NCBI GenBank assembly: GCA_900470965.1
Contig: UCCS01000041.1
Span: forward strand, 1-55,960
Length of the DNA stretch: 55,960 bases
Reading direction: 5' to 3'
Source of the DNA: Hyphomicrobiales bacterium
Lineage (GTDB): Bacteria; Pseudomonadota; Alphaproteobacteria; Rhizobiales; Rhizobiaceae
The notes under the pieces are model-generated. The model did not search any database, had not been told where the DNA came from, and saw nothing but the letters and a program-made list of their open reading frames with translations. Made by a program: the position numbers and the translations under genes. Shown one piece after another: positions 25,877-35,355 of the stretch. Each line of letters begins with the position of its first letter. Within the stretch, counting starts at the first letter, position 1.

Positions 25877-26506
25877 ATGCCGAAACACGAAAAGAACGAT
25901 GTCGAGCTGGTTAGGACCTGGGTGCTGCCGCCAGCAGCGACCTTAGGGTCTTCCATCCGCGCAAAGGGAATCCTCCTCGAACTACGTGCACGACTCCCGC
26001 TCGTTTCGAAGAAGTCGCTCGATGTCGATGGAGGAGAACTCACGCTATCGATGCCTGCAAGTGCCAAGGCAGAATTCCATCCCGCGGCATCCATTGTCGC
26101 TAGTGCGCTGGAAGACATTGAAAGCCTGCCTGTCATTCCGCGTGAGATCCAGGATATCCTCACGATCAAGGCGAGCGAACGACACCGTTGGCTTGCAGAC
26201 GGCCGCTTGGCAAGTGCGGGAACGCGTACCGTGAGGCTAAACGGGCGCGCAAGGAGGATCACTTTCCATGTCTTCGATCCGAGGTTCGTCGAGGACATTC
26301 TTGACAGGGGTGTGGTCGACGAGTGGCGAGAAGAGGATGCGCTCGCTGCTGCCGAAAATCGTCGGAAGGCGCGATACAAGGCGAAGCTGACGCGATCCCT
26401 GAGAAAAGCTGGCACGGCTTCGAAGACAACCGAACGGCATCCCGATGATCCCGCGACGAAACTGCATGGCTGGGAGGAGTTCGACGTCGAGGGCCTTCTT
26501 CGGTGA
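25877..26506 (+). CDS. Hypothetical soluble protein
   Basis: A 209-residue protein without signal peptide or membrane segments (MPKHEKNDVELVRTWVLPPA...). The middle is a beta-rich ELTLSMPASAKAEFHPAASI; the C-terminal third is charged and helical (EWREEDALAAAENRRKARYKAKL). The start at 25877 is chosen because the 10 earlier codons overlap poor sequence; the ribosome site is weak. I do not recognise the family. The composition is that of a true gene. Confidence 0.65.
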   Translation: MPKHEKNDVELVRTWVLPPAATLGSSIRAKGILLELRARLPLVSKKSLDVDGGELTLSMPASAKAEFHPAASIVASALEDIESLPVIPREIQDILTIKASERHRWLADGRLASAGTRTVRLNGRARRITFHVFDPRFVEDILDRGVVDEWREEDALAAAENRRKARYKAKLTRSLRKAGTASKTTERHPDDPATKLHGWEEFDVEGLLR

Positions 26507-26693
26507 ACTCAACCGTGCTGGTTGCCTGGACCATCAGGCGGTTTGAATTGAGGCTAATTAAAGTTTCGCCCTGGCCCTCTTATCGATTTCCAAGTCCTAC
26601 GATGTCTCGGGGCTGAGAAGCCGGTCTTGGCCCGTGAATCCAGACTACCCGGCCGAATCCTGCCTTAGGTCTTCCCGCGATGCACAGGAAGGT

Positions 26694-26989
26694 ATGGAAA
26701 ACGTATCGGTTGTAGTGAGGATTGTCGACCTTCTGGTGCTCCCGCGCGGGGCGGTCCTGAAACTAGGGACGGACGTCGAACTTCAGGTCACGGGGCTGCG
26801 CAATCCGTGTGCGCAGACCGACAAGTTCCAGCCTGACCTTCTAGAAGCTGTCCTTGGCAGGGGCCGGACGGCGAGCGCGTCCGGAAGAGCGGTATCATGA
26901 CGATCGTGCTCAAGGGCGGCGGCGCTCCCGGCGACGCCATTTCCATCGCATTTCCCCTGCCACCATTGCTTCCCCTCGAAGTCCTCTAG
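26694..26989 (+). pseudogene. Remnant of a MOSC-domain protein
   Basis: The frame from 26694 reads GAVLKLGTDVELQVTGLRNP, CAQTDKFQPDLLEAVLGR, a typical MOSC domain with the conserved Cys of the metallo-sulfur site. The family's continuation, GPDGERVRKSGIMTIVLKGG and GAPGDAISIAFPLPP, lies in another frame and ends at 26989. One frameshift near 26855 and a missing N-terminus mark a pseudogene. MOSC proteins carry or bind sulfur for molybdenum-cofactor chemistry. Confidence 0.8.
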
Positions 26990-27284
26990 CGAGCGTGTCT
27001 CTTCGAAGCATTTCCGGCGTCGACGTTCGAATGCAAAGCGCGAGATATCACAGATGATCCAATTCACGGGTGATACTCATTTTCGGCGACCCGCGCGTGC
27101 TGCTCCTCGACAAACGTCCTTTCTTCAACATGATTGAACTCGACGTCGCGCTGATCGGAACTGGAATGAGCTCGTCGATCCTGACGACGAGACGTGGCAC
27201 CGAGGAGACTTCATGATCGCCAGTTGACCAGCAGCGCAGGACCGATCCGCGTCTCCCCGACCGTCACTTGGTGAAAGGCAGGGA

Positions 27285-27566
27285 TCAGTGGAGGGCTATC
27301 TTTGCACGCGTCCGGCTGGTGAACTGGTACACCATCATGATGCCCTGCTGGAGCAGTAGCTCGGCGGCGGCGAGGTCGCGCCGCCCGAGATCGCGCGACA
27401 TGCCGCGGATAGTGTTCACGACGCACATGGAGTTTTCGACGAAACGGACGTCGCCCTCTCCCCCGGCTTCCTCGGCAGACGCCTCCAATGCATCGGCGAC
27501 AGTCTCGAGAAGGGTGGAACGTTCGACAAGCGTCATTTCTTTCAGGGGCTTCGATGTGACGTGCAT
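27285..27566 (-). CDS. Small hypothetical protein, paralog of 43255-43530
   Basis: A 93-residue helical protein (MHVTSKPLKEMTLVERSTLL...). It shares about half its residues with the 91-residue protein at 43255-43530, including VERS.LL.TVADALEASA, TIRGM, RDL.AAELLL.QGI and a terminal YQ. GGAGG lies upstream of the ATG at 27566; the longer frame to 27647 is not needed. I know no function. Between 26990 and 27284 no gene is evident. Confidence 0.7.
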   Translation of the reverse strand: MHVTSKPLKEMTLVERSTLLETVADALEASAEEAGGEGDVRFVENSMCVVNTIRGMSRDLGRRDLAAAELLLQQGIMMVYQFTSRTRAKIALH

Positions 27567-27762
27567 GCTGATCTCCTCGCGCGGGCGACAAACGCGGCGC
27601 GGCTGATGGTGAAGTCTGCTAGCGGTAGCGCATAGATGGCTATCCATCGCGTGCGAAGCAAGTCATGGCTACCGCGCGCGGCTCACCGCGGTCGTCGATG
27701 CACTTGGTTATGAAAACAGCTCGGCCAGCTTGTCGAGCGTGGGCCGCGGCTCGCCGGCGCAG

Positions 27763-28035
27763 TCAACTTCCAAAAAGGTTCTCATCCTGCCAGACCTCCG
27801 CGGCCCCGCCACCATCAAGGTCGAGCTGCGGATGTAGCCCGCGCCGCGGTTGCGGTCCGCTCCATGCGGCAAGGCATTTCTCGCAGATCCCGCAGCCATC
27901 ATCGTCCATGAACGATTGGAAACGGCCGCAACAGAGGCAGGCCCCAGGGCCATCACCCACGCGCTGATCGCGTTCGGGTGGAAGGATTTCGACTTCGTGA
28001 GAAGCAATGAGTTCTGTCTTAAGATCGTCGTCCAT
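27763..28035 (-). CDS. Small zinc-ribbon-like protein
   Basis: A 90-residue acidic protein. CLCCGRFQSF and CGICEKC form a C-x2-C ... C-x2-C arrangement that probably binds one zinc. The tail is Gly/Asp-rich (LDLDGGGAAEV). GGAGG lies 7 bases before the ATG at 28035, which fixes the start. The family is not known to me; regulatory or protein-protein roles are common for such mini-ribbons. Confidence 0.65.
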   Translation of the reverse strand: MDDDLKTELIASHEVEILPPERDQRVGDGPGACLCCGRFQSFMDDDGCGICEKCLAAWSGPQPRRGLHPQLDLDGGGAAEVWQDENLFGS

Positions 28036-28309
28036 CTCGGGCCTCCAGATCGAGGTTATATTTGAGATAGTGAGCTTCCCGCGGCGGACAAGACGGCAAC
28101 GCCACGGCGGCTTGGGATGCGTGCCAAATGTCCAGATCGGCTTGCCAGAACACCCCCGGACGCACTCGAAATGAGGACGAGATACCTTTAGACGCTGGCG
28201 CGAGCCTGCAGACGGAGAGTTGGGAACGGCATGGGAATGAGGCGCGCCGCACCGACCGGGGCGGAGAGCGACGTCGCCGTACTCCGCTCCTGGCGGAACC
28301 AGGTCGACG

Positions 28310-28681
28310 ATGGCGCATTTTCCGGCAATGGCAGGACGATCAAGATTTCTTCGGATATCAGAGAAAGCCGTAACGCTTGCCGGGCATCGCCGCGGGCTTG
28401 CAGGAGCGGCGCTTTTGACGGCGTCTTGGTGCGTTTTCGGCATGGTCCTTCAGCTTCCTCAGGAGTGGTTTTTGCTGACGAACATGCTCGGAACCCTGAT
28501 CACGCTATTTCTCCTGCTCCTGATGCAGCATTCTCAAAACCGAGACATGCGGGCGCTTCACACGAAGGCCGACGAACTCATTCGATCGACCGACAACGCC
28601 AAAAATCAAAGGATCGGTGCGGATCAACGGGAGACCGACAAAGTCGAGGAGATGGCAAGGGACCGCCAGATCGATGCTTGA
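28310..28681 (+). CDS. Low-affinity iron permease family-like membrane protein
   Basis: A protein of up to 123 residues with two membrane helices (LAGAALLTASWCVFGMVL and LTNMLGTLITLFLLLLMQ) followed by QNRDMRALHTKADELIRS, the signature of the bacterial low-affinity iron permease family (PF04120-like). The charged tail is cytoplasmic. The family name does not prove iron transport. The true start is unclear: 28310 and 28328 both lack a ribosome site. The upstream GGAAC-N17-ATT at 28294 overlaps this start and is not claimed. Confidence 0.7.
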   Translation: MAHFPAMAGRSRFLRISEKAVTLAGHRRGLAGAALLTASWCVFGMVLQLPQEWFLLTNMLGTLITLFLLLLMQHSQNRDMRALHTKADELIRSTDNAKNQRIGADQRETDKVEEMARDRQIDA

Positions 28682-28808
28682 GCATCGGCGCCTTGTTCGG
28701 CCCTGTCGCCAGCAATGCAGTCGACGCATTTCGGTCATGCTCGTCGGCCGCCAGCGTCATAATCAAGGGGATGGCCGCGCCCTGCCTCGGGGCTCGACCG
28801 CATTGCCA

Positions 28809-28843
28809 ATCGGTAGGTGGCATAGATGACGCCACCTACCGAT
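28809..28843. repeat. Perfect 13-bp inverted repeat
   Basis: ATCGGTAGGTGGC (28809-28821) and GCCACCTACCGAT (28831-28843) around a 9-base loop, without a T-run on either side. It lies between the convergent genes at 28310 and 28957; it could be a factor-dependent end signal or a protein site. Confidence 0.6.
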
Positions 28844-28890
28844 CAGCCAATCTCATGAATGATCCTCGCTCGGGGCGCTGACCTGGCGCG

Positions 28891-28914
28891 AAAAAGGCCC
28901 GCGCTTGGCGGGCC
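28891..28914 (-). terminator. Rho-independent terminator
   Basis: Minus-strand stem GGCCCGC/GCGGGCC followed by TTTTT, 43 bases after the stop of the gene at 28957. Confidence 0.75.
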
Positions 28915-28956
28915 AAGTCGCCCACGACACACACGACGGGGTTGGAAAATGGTTGG

Positions 28957-29145
28957 CTAGCCCTGAGTGCCGGCTGAAGCCTTGTCGCGTTCAGGCAGGG
29001 CTCGCGCGACGCAGAAGTTCCTGCTGCGCCTCGACGCCGCTTCCTCCAAAAGTTTGGCGAAGTCTCCGAGTGTAACTCGGTCGGCACGAAGCACCTGGCG
29101 GATCAGCGGATCTTTCAAGACTTCGGACATCGTCAGGTCTTCCAT
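28957..29145 (-). CDS. Small helical protein
   Basis: A 62-residue protein (MEDLTMSEVLKDPLIRQVLR...) with LGDFAKLLEEAASRRSRNF in the middle and a charged tail. AAGGGAG precedes the ATG at 29145, and a terminator follows. It resembles a class of tiny rhizobial proteins of unknown function. No gene is seen between 29146 and 29668; that stretch holds a short run of three CATTGG units at 29463-29480. Confidence 0.65.
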   Translation of the reverse strand: MEDLTMSEVLKDPLIRQVLRADRVTLGDFAKLLEEAASRRSRNFCVARALPERDKASAGTQG

Positions 29146-29668
29146 AGCAGCTCCCTTTCTATTAGGGACTTCTACTGTAGAATTGTAAAATTTAAATGTC
29201 GACAGCGTGGCTTCGCATGACGGACCTTCCGGCAAAGAAGATTCTAGTCGGACAACCAGTCGGGTAGCATGTCAGGGGTACCCCACTCTCGTGTGGCTGC
29301 AGATCCAGGAAAGGCATGGACTGTTGAGCGCGGCGATGGTTCCCGTCGCGGAGCGGCGGATTTTCGAACGGCGCGCCGGCGACGGGCGTAATTTCGATCG
29401 TCGAATGCCGGAAGCGTGTCACAGCTGCGTACATGACATGACAACTCCGCAAATCGCTACGGCATTGGCATTGGCATTGGCAGAGGTCATCCGATAAGAC
29501 CTTAGTCCGATTGAAGACGGGAAGGTGAAACCTAATTTCGATTCCGCTGGTGCTGTAAGTGAGAAGGAGAAGGGTTTTTCAACCCGTACCTGAGCATCCT
29601 TCTCCCGATCACAGGAGATCATTGGCTTCACGATATGATGACGCCGATGTTCGCGGATGGAGAAGACG

Positions 29669-29890
29669 ATGAATGAGCGTAAAATCGCCGACCGTGACCA
29701 GGCGATGACATCGGAAGACCTTGCTCTTTGCGCGCAAGTCCTGGAGGCCGTGAAAGCGGAATTCCAGCTTAGTGACAATGACGAGGAAATGTCGAGAAGT
29801 GCCGCAATCATCATCGAACTTTACCGACAGGGTATCCGAAACTTCGATCAGCTAAAGATCTTAGTTTTCGCTGCAAGAGGGAAAATCTAG
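29669..29890 (+). CDS. Small acidic hypothetical protein
   Basis: A 73-residue protein (MNERKIADRDQAMTSEDLAL...) predicted to be all helical, with RSAAIIIELYRQGIRNFDQLK near the end. GGAGA lies 7 bases before the ATG at 29669; an in-frame ATG at 29657 overlaps that ribosome site. Unknown function. Confidence 0.65.
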   Translation: MNERKIADRDQAMTSEDLALCAQVLEAVKAEFQLSDNDEEMSRSAAIIIELYRQGIRNFDQLKILVFAARGKI

Positions 29891-30436
29891 AAATCGGCGG
29901 AGCACGGCATCCGGACCGAGCATTTCTCTCAAGGCATTCATGAAGGATCTCATCTCGGTGGGGGGCCATGTCATGTCCGCCTATGATTTTGAACCCCGAA
30001 AAGGCGGTCCGAGCCCACGCCTGGATGCGACGAACCACGAGTCTTTGAGAAGGACGAATGCGTGCGGAGCGAGGTTCGGAATGCGGCCAAGACGTTATCG
30101 GAGGCGATAATCTCTGACCGGTGGGTAAGCAGATCGCCGCCGGCTCCGCTTTGACCGAGCCACGGCAGAAAGATCGCTCAAGTCAAACCACCAGGATAAC
30201 TAGCGAGGACATAAATATTGCCAGGACGCGCAGGCCCCAGCCTGTCCGGAAGATCTTCGTTCCGTGCGAACCTTTCCGTTCCGCTATTCGCTCTTGCGCC
30301 TCGATCGGCTTTTCGTCACCTATTGGTGCAAGCCGGGCCCGGAGTCGTCGACCGGCCGGCGCGCATGACCTCCAATCCTCTGCCGTCCTGCGGCTGGTGG
30401 CGCAGGTGAGCCGACAAAGCCGTTCACCGCCCGGGG
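29891..30436. other. Intergenic stretch without a convincing gene
   Basis: 545 bases between two genes that read towards it; the open frames are Arg/Ser/Pro-rich and lack ribosome sites. Confidence 0.5.
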
Positions 30437-30919
30437 TTACATCCTGACCTTTGCATTGTCGCCCATGTCCGGCTTAGCGCTGCTCATCGCGGCAGCCGCC
30501 ATCTTGATGTAAGAGACGATGGTCCCCGGACTATCCCAGAACTCGGCATAGGACGGCGTCACCTTCAGCACACGAATCGACGGATCCTCGGCGTTGTCCC
30601 ACCAGGCTTTCGCTGGCGTAGCCCAGAGATCACGGATCCTTTCGCGGTCGCTCGAGACTTCCGCCTTTCCGGTTACCGATACATATTTCTGCCCCTTGCT
30701 GTCGGCAAAGGCGAGGCATACGTCCGGCTGCCGGGCGATTTCGTCGTCCTTGTGGCTGTCGACATCGGTCAGAAAATAGAAGCTGTTCTCAAGCCGCTCG
30801 ACATAAGCTGACATCGGCCGGGCGCGAATATCGTCACCGGATTTCGTTACCAACATGCAAAAGCCGATCTTTTCGGCTAGGTCCCATACGCGCTCGCTGT
30901 CGTTTTCATCCTTGATCAT
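30437..30919 (-). CDS. General stress protein, pyridoxamine 5'-phosphate oxidase-like
   Basis: A 160-residue FMN-binding split-barrel protein of the general stress protein 26 type: VWDLAEKIGFCMLVTKSGDDIRARPM, FYFLTDVDSHKDDEIARQP, VCLAFADSKGQKYVSVTGKA and WDNAEDPSIRVLKVTP. These cytoplasmic proteins bind a flavin and are typical of stress regulons, though their reactions are mostly unknown. AAAGGAGAT precedes the ATG. An EcfG-type promoter lies 94 bases upstream. Confidence 0.88.
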   Translation of the reverse strand: MIKDENDSERVWDLAEKIGFCMLVTKSGDDIRARPMSAYVERLENSFYFLTDVDSHKDDEIARQPDVCLAFADSKGQKYVSVTGKAEVSSDRERIRDLWATPAKAWWDNAEDPSIRVLKVTPSYAEFWDSPGTIVSYIKMAAAAMSSAKPDMGDNAKVRM

Positions 30920-31012
30920 CTCGATCTCCTTTTTCTGGCGTAAAGCACTTTCGGTTGGCGCATCAATGCCAAGCTGCGCGCCTCATCGACGCCCACACAG
31001 GTTCAGCCCAAC

Positions 31013-31037
31013 AACACAGAAGCGCAGCAGGAGTTCC
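31013..31037 (-). promoter_or_regulatory. EcfG-type promoter of the FMN-binding stress gene
   Basis: GGAAC (31033-31037), 17 bases, GTT (31013-31015) on the minus strand. Confidence 0.7.
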
Positions 31038-31248
31038 CGAACGCTGCGACCTGACTATCGATGATCTTGTTGAACTCGCTTCAAGGCGCGATCCCCCCGT
31101 GCCGAAGCAAAGCGCCAGCCTGAAGATATCCGGACACGCATGGCCACTGTCATGACAGCATTGCCTCTGGTCACCGCCTAGCCAGCCCAAACGATAATGC
31201 CGGCACAGGCCGGAAAGCCCGCCGCATTTCATGCCTAACTTTCGCTTT

Positions 31249-31273
31249 CGAACCAAAAAACGTCAGCCGCGTT
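31249..31273 (+). promoter_or_regulatory. Near-match EcfG-type promoter
   Basis: CGAAC (31249-31253), 17 bases, GTT (31271-31273), 20 bases before the gene at 31294. One mismatch in the -35. Confidence 0.45.
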
Positions 31274-31293
31274 ACCGCCCAAAGGAGATCACA

Positions 31294-31734
31294 ATGCGTC
31301 TGATCATAGAAAGCGACTATGGCCCGGTTTCGGGGGAGCATGCCGAGGAAAGCGAGCTCGACAGGGCGCATCAATTGGTCGACGAATTCCTCATCTTCGT
31401 CAAGGAAAACGACGTCGGAAACGACATCATCGACGAGATCGAATTGCCAGTTCCCAAATCGCTCCTGGTGCCGGCCTTCTCAATGGTGATTGCGGCCGAA
31501 CGGCGCCCCCCTATCAAGAGCCTCCTTATCAAGGCAGGCATGACACTTGCACATTACCGGCCGGGTCTTGGACCCCGCATCCGGATACGGCCGGGCTTGC
31601 CGCGGTGGCGCCCCGAGCCGTCGATATCGAGACGCCTTGCCCAACGCCTTGAGCGGACGCTGCTCGCCGTGGCCGAGGAACGGGTTCGGCTCGCCGAAAC
31701 CTACTTGCGCGCCACCCAGCGCTCATTCAACTGA
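31294..31734 (+). CDS. Hypothetical soluble protein
   Basis: A 146-residue protein (MRLIIESDYGPVSGEHAEES...). The first half is acidic (DEFLIFVKENDVGNDIIDEI), the second strongly basic (PRIRIRPGLPRWRPEPSISR, then RLAQRLERTLLAVAEERVRL), a split that may mean nucleic-acid or protein binding. AAAGGAGAT lies 6 bases before the ATG. Not recognised. It is divergent from the FMN-binding stress gene, and both have EcfG-type or near-match promoters. Confidence 0.7.
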   Translation: MRLIIESDYGPVSGEHAEESELDRAHQLVDEFLIFVKENDVGNDIIDEIELPVPKSLLVPAFSMVIAAERRPPIKSLLIKAGMTLAHYRPGLGPRIRIRPGLPRWRPEPSISRRLAQRLERTLLAVAEERVRLAETYLRATQRSFN

Positions 31735-32056
31735 CGATCCGCGCCACGCTGCGCTCCTTCCAGATCTCAGAAGCCGAACGATCGCAATGATGTTCGACGC
31801 TCGGCTAGAATGCTTCGGGGTGCAGTCCTGCACCGGCGGCACCTCGACCATCCCATGTCATCATCCTGGCGTACCACTTCCTCTCCGCGAATTGGCCTGG
31901 AGTGTACACGCCCGGGTGAAAGCGGGGCCTTTGGATGATGGCGCCGAATGCGGAAAACCCACCTGGACAAATATGTGCTACGACAGATCGGCGAGTATGG
32001 CCTGTCGATCATCATTTTCCCGGGTCGCGAATAGTCATTCTTCAAGGAGAGCTCAA

Positions 32057-32233
32057 GTGGCTTGGAAAACACGGAATATCGAATACGTGAACGGCTACAA
32101 GATTGTTGAAGTCGATGGACCCACCTTCAAAGTCTTCGATGGCGATCGGCAGATCGGTGATGATTTCCCCTACCCCGGCGAAGCGGCAGCTCACGCGAAT
32201 TCTCTGCCAAGACTGAACCCTCCGCGAAGCTAG
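32057..32233 (+). CDS. Small hypothetical protein with GTG start
   Basis: A 58-residue protein starting at GTG (AAGGAG 7 bases upstream): MAWKTRNIEYVNGYKIVEVD, then GPTFKVFDGDRQIGDDFPYPGEAAAHANSL. The beta-rich pattern suggests a small barrel-like fold. Unknown function. The stretch 31735-32056 holds no other gene. Confidence 0.65.
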   Translation: MAWKTRNIEYVNGYKIVEVDGPTFKVFDGDRQIGDDFPYPGEAAAHANSLPRLNPPRS

Positions 32234-32397
32234 TCAGAGATCCCAAGACTCGAGTTTTTCAGTTCTCTCGACTGGGGCATTGAGCCTCAGCGCTTAAAAG
32301 GGATCGGAACCCTCGCGGCCGCCTCCAAATTGCTAGATATTCGATTCACAGATGGAATTCTGAGCAAGCTGCAAAGTCCCGGGAGCTGACGGTACAA

Positions 32398-33465
32398 TCA
32401 TTCTTTAATCTTGGACTTTGCTCTTTCAGCGCTCTGCTGTTCGGCGAAAAGCGACCATGCCGCGATAAACAAGGCGGCGATCAAGGGGCCAATGACGAAG
32501 CCATTGATGCCGAACAGGGAGATGCCACCGACTGTCGAGATCAGCACGACGTAGTCGGGAAGCCGCGTTCCCTTGCCGACCAACGGCGGGCGCAGCAGAT
32601 TGTCGATCAGCCCGATAACGAATATGCCGATGAGGACCAGGATCGATGCTTTCAGCCAGGCCCCCGTGAGGAGTAGCCAGATGGCGGCTGGAACCCATAC
32701 GAGCGCCGCGCCAATTGCGGGCAGCATCGACAGGAACGTCATTGTCACACCCCACAGCAAGGCGGCCTCAATCCCCAGAGCCCAGAATGCCACGCCGCCG
32801 ATCGTTCCCTGGACGATCGCGATGATGATGTTTCCCTTGACGGTGGCGCGAACGACAGCGGAAAACTTGTCGAGAAACTGCCGCGTATAGTCATCGCTCA
32901 ACGGAATTGCATGTCGGATCTTGCCTCTGAGGTCCCCGCTATCCCTGAACAGGAAGAAGAGCAGATACAGCATGATGCCGAAGCTGATAAAGAACTGCAG
33001 CGTATTTTGACCAAAACTGAGCAGACCGCCGCCGACCGACCGGCTTGCCTGCACGACGCCGGAGGAGATATTCGCTCGCAGTTCCGAAAATCCACCGAGT
33101 TTCAGTGACGTCAGCCAGTTGTCGATGAAGCCGGGCAAGGCATTCTGGATCCGGACCAGATAACCATTGAGATCGATTTCGTTGCTGCTGATCCGTTGAT
33201 ACAGGCTGGTTCCTTCCTGGATAAGAGAACCGAGAATGATCATTGCCGGCACGATAACGAGGCATATGCACATCAACACCGTCAGCAGGGCGGCAATGCT
33301 GCGACGGCCCCCTAACAAACGCTCCAGTCGCTTGTGAACGGGAAAGAAGATGATCGCGAGGATGACGGCCCAGAAGACAGCGGAGTAATAGGGGATAAGC
33401 AGCCAGATGAACGCGATCGTCACAGCCGCCAGAAGGACGTAAAAGCTCGTACGCTGAATGGACAT
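32398..33465 (-). CDS. AI-2E/PerM family transporter
   Basis: A 355-residue inner-membrane protein with about eight helices. It opens with FYVLLAAVTIAFIWLLIPYY and has the family's conserved GTIGGVAFWALGIEAALLWG, LPAIGAALVWVPAAIW and NLLRPPLVG segments. Members export small molecules or act as Na+/H+ antiporters; the substrate is unknown. The start at 33465 (MSIQRTSF) has AAGG upstream; the frame to 33522 adds a basic extension unlikely to be real. Confidence 0.9.
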   Translation of the reverse strand: MSIQRTSFYVLLAAVTIAFIWLLIPYYSAVFWAVILAIIFFPVHKRLERLLGGRRSIAALLTVLMCICLVIVPAMIILGSLIQEGTSLYQRISSNEIDLNGYLVRIQNALPGFIDNWLTSLKLGGFSELRANISSGVVQASRSVGGGLLSFGQNTLQFFISFGIMLYLLFFLFRDSGDLRGKIRHAIPLSDDYTRQFLDKFSAVVRATVKGNIIIAIVQGTIGGVAFWALGIEAALLWGVTMTFLSMLPAIGAALVWVPAAIWLLLTGAWLKASILVLIGIFVIGLIDNLLRPPLVGKGTRLPDYVVLISTVGGISLFGINGFVIGPLIAALFIAAWSLFAEQQSAERAKSKIKE

Positions 33466-33871
33466 GTCTGCCTTGTTCCCTGAACGGCCTCTTTTCCTAC
33501 CAGCTATACAAAAGAATTGCACAAGATAGGTTCAACGGCGGAGCAACTCCCTAGTCCGCGGCAGCTTCCGCTTATTAGAAAGCATGCCGGCCATTCCCTC
33601 TGCAGTGTTCTAGCATGGCGCGGGGCAACGAAATTGCCGCTGGATGTAAAGGTCCGAATTGCAACCATATGAAGATTTCTCACTAATATGAAAACTAAAA
33701 GTTGACATTGTGCTGCACGTTGCCCATATAGCGACTATCGATATTTGCTTGCTGAGCTTTGGTTACTGCGCGATTGACCGCGCCCTGAACGAACCTTCCT
33801 TTCAAAAATCGCTATCACCATCTGCAGCGCTCCGGTGCTGTGGCCCCTCAATTGCTATGAAAGGGTTCATC

Positions 33872-34081
33872 ATGACCACTGGCACAGTTAAATGGTTTAA
33901 TTCCACCAAGGGTTTCGGCTTCATTCAGCCTGACAATGGCGGCGCCGATGCGTTCGTCCATATCTCGGCCGTCGAGCGCGCCGGCATGCGCGAAATCGTA
34001 GAAGGTCAGAAGATCGGCTACGAGCTGGAGCGCGACAATAAGTCGGGCAAGATGTCCGCCTGCAATCTGCAGGCTGCCTAA
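33872..34081 (+). CDS. cspA: Cold shock protein CspA family
   Basis: A 69-residue single cold-shock domain protein. RNA-binding motifs KGFGFIQ (RNP1) and AFVHISAV (RNP2) are intact (MTTGTVKWFNSTKGFGFI). It binds single-stranded RNA and DNA and melts RNA structure. AAAGGG lies 8 bases before the ATG. The unusually long gene-free region before it (33523-33871) fits the long regulated leaders typical of csp genes. A terminator separates it from the next gene. Confidence 0.95.
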   Translation: MTTGTVKWFNSTKGFGFIQPDNGGADAFVHISAVERAGMREIVEGQKIGYELERDNKSGKMSACNLQAA

Positions 34082-34148
34082 CTCATCCGGTATCTGCTTT
34101 TCGTTGACCACGGATGTACTGGCACTGTTGAGAGCTGATACCAATCAG

Positions 34149-34178
34149 GGTCAGGCGTATAGCCTGGCCTTTTTTATT
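34149..34178 (+). terminator. Rho-independent terminator after cspA
   Basis: Stem GGTCAGGC/GCCTGGCC (one G-T pair) with a 4-base loop, followed by six Ts. Confidence 0.8.
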
Positions 34179-34213
34179 GCCGCCAAGCCGGCGGCCCCCA
34201 TCCGGAAATAGTT

Positions 34214-34438
34214 ATGTCACAAACATATAGCAAGTCTCGCCAACAGGCGGAGACAGCCTTCAACCGCTCACAATCACAGTTTTTCGCACGCAACAACGCC
34301 GCCGAAGAGCTCGACTCCCTCGTTCGATCTCGGCAGGAAAAGACTGTACGCCTTCGCGAAGCCCGTCTTGCAAAGGAATTGCAGGATCGCGCAACAGCGA
34401 CCGCATCCCTGCTAGCCAAACGAGCGAAAACGGCCTGA
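34214..34438 (+). CDS. Small basic protein next to cspA
   Basis: A 74-residue, Arg/Ala/Gln-rich, all-helical protein (MSQTYSKSRQQAETAFNRSQ...). RQEKTVRLREARLAKELQDR looks like a coiled coil. Small proteins of this type often follow csp genes in rhizobia, to my recollection; the function is unknown. The ribosome site is poor. Confidence 0.6.
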   Translation: MSQTYSKSRQQAETAFNRSQSQFFARNNAAEELDSLVRSRQEKTVRLREARLAKELQDRATATASLLAKRAKTA

Positions 34439-35355
34439 CAACTCTGTCTGAATAGGCAAGGCAGGCTTAAGGTCCTGGATCGGCTCCGCGTAGGTGGCCG
34501 ATTGAATACGCGAGGTTTGGTCGACACGTGTTTGCAACGGAACCGGAGAGGCTCGTCCGTTCGTGTCAGTGCCAGCAGGAGCAGACCATCGAAGAGCCAA
34601 GGAAGCGTGTCTGAGCTTTCACGCGCTGAAAGGCGGGGAATTCGATTATCGACATAAGCGAAGCGTTCGCTCGAAATTTAGGCTGCTCCGACCGGCTGAC
34701 GGTCTGGTCCCTTCAAGAACTTGCCCGAAAGCGAACCTCGACCGACCTACATCGATCGATAGGAGCAGAGCGTTTTACACCCTGACCATCGAACTGGTCG
34801 ATCGTTTGGCCTCCATCTTGGCGGCTGAGTTGCTCAAAAAATCCTGGCAATCTGGTCACCAAACTCGAGCGGCTGAGGATGTCACGGCAAGACGGGAATC
34901 GGGACGATGATCACCGCTGGCGAGCGAGACTACCCCTCCGGACATCTAACGCGGCCGCATTTGAGCAGCCCGTCGTCAAACAGGGTGAGGTTTCAGCGAA
35001 ACGAGCAATCGGTGGATTGCCGACCAATCGCGATCTGACAAGGCCGCGTTGCGGATTTCCGGCCCTCGCTCTAGCCGATCGCCCAGGACATTCACAGACT
35101 GCTGGCCGTCGCCTGTGCCAGCGCCCACATTCCTGCCGAACGCCGGTGTGCTGCAGGTCTTGGGCTTAAACAACAATGAGAGTTCAGAGGCGGTCTCCGG
35201 TCTGCTCGGCCAGGAGACGGTCGTCTTCGACACCGCGGCCCGTGCGCTCTATTCGGAGAAGTCCGGCCCTTGACGAACAGCATGTGGCGCGCCCTCTCCA
35301 CAGGTCGAGTTGGCAGCCTGCCCATGAAGCAGCGCTGAAATGCGATCGCTGTACC
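34439..35355. other. 900-base stretch without a convincing gene
   Basis: The open frames at 34563-34910 and 34879-35169 have skewed, shadow-like composition and no ribosome sites. No repeats or hairpins stand out. Confidence 0.45.

Noticed and set aside
28294..28318. GGAAC-N17-ATT before the iron-permease-like gene
   Set aside because: It overlaps or abuts the possible start codons, leaving no leader.
29463..29480. Three CATTGG units in tandem, considered as a repeat array
   Set aside because: Only 18 bases, no spacers and no cas genes; not a CRISPR and too short to be informative.
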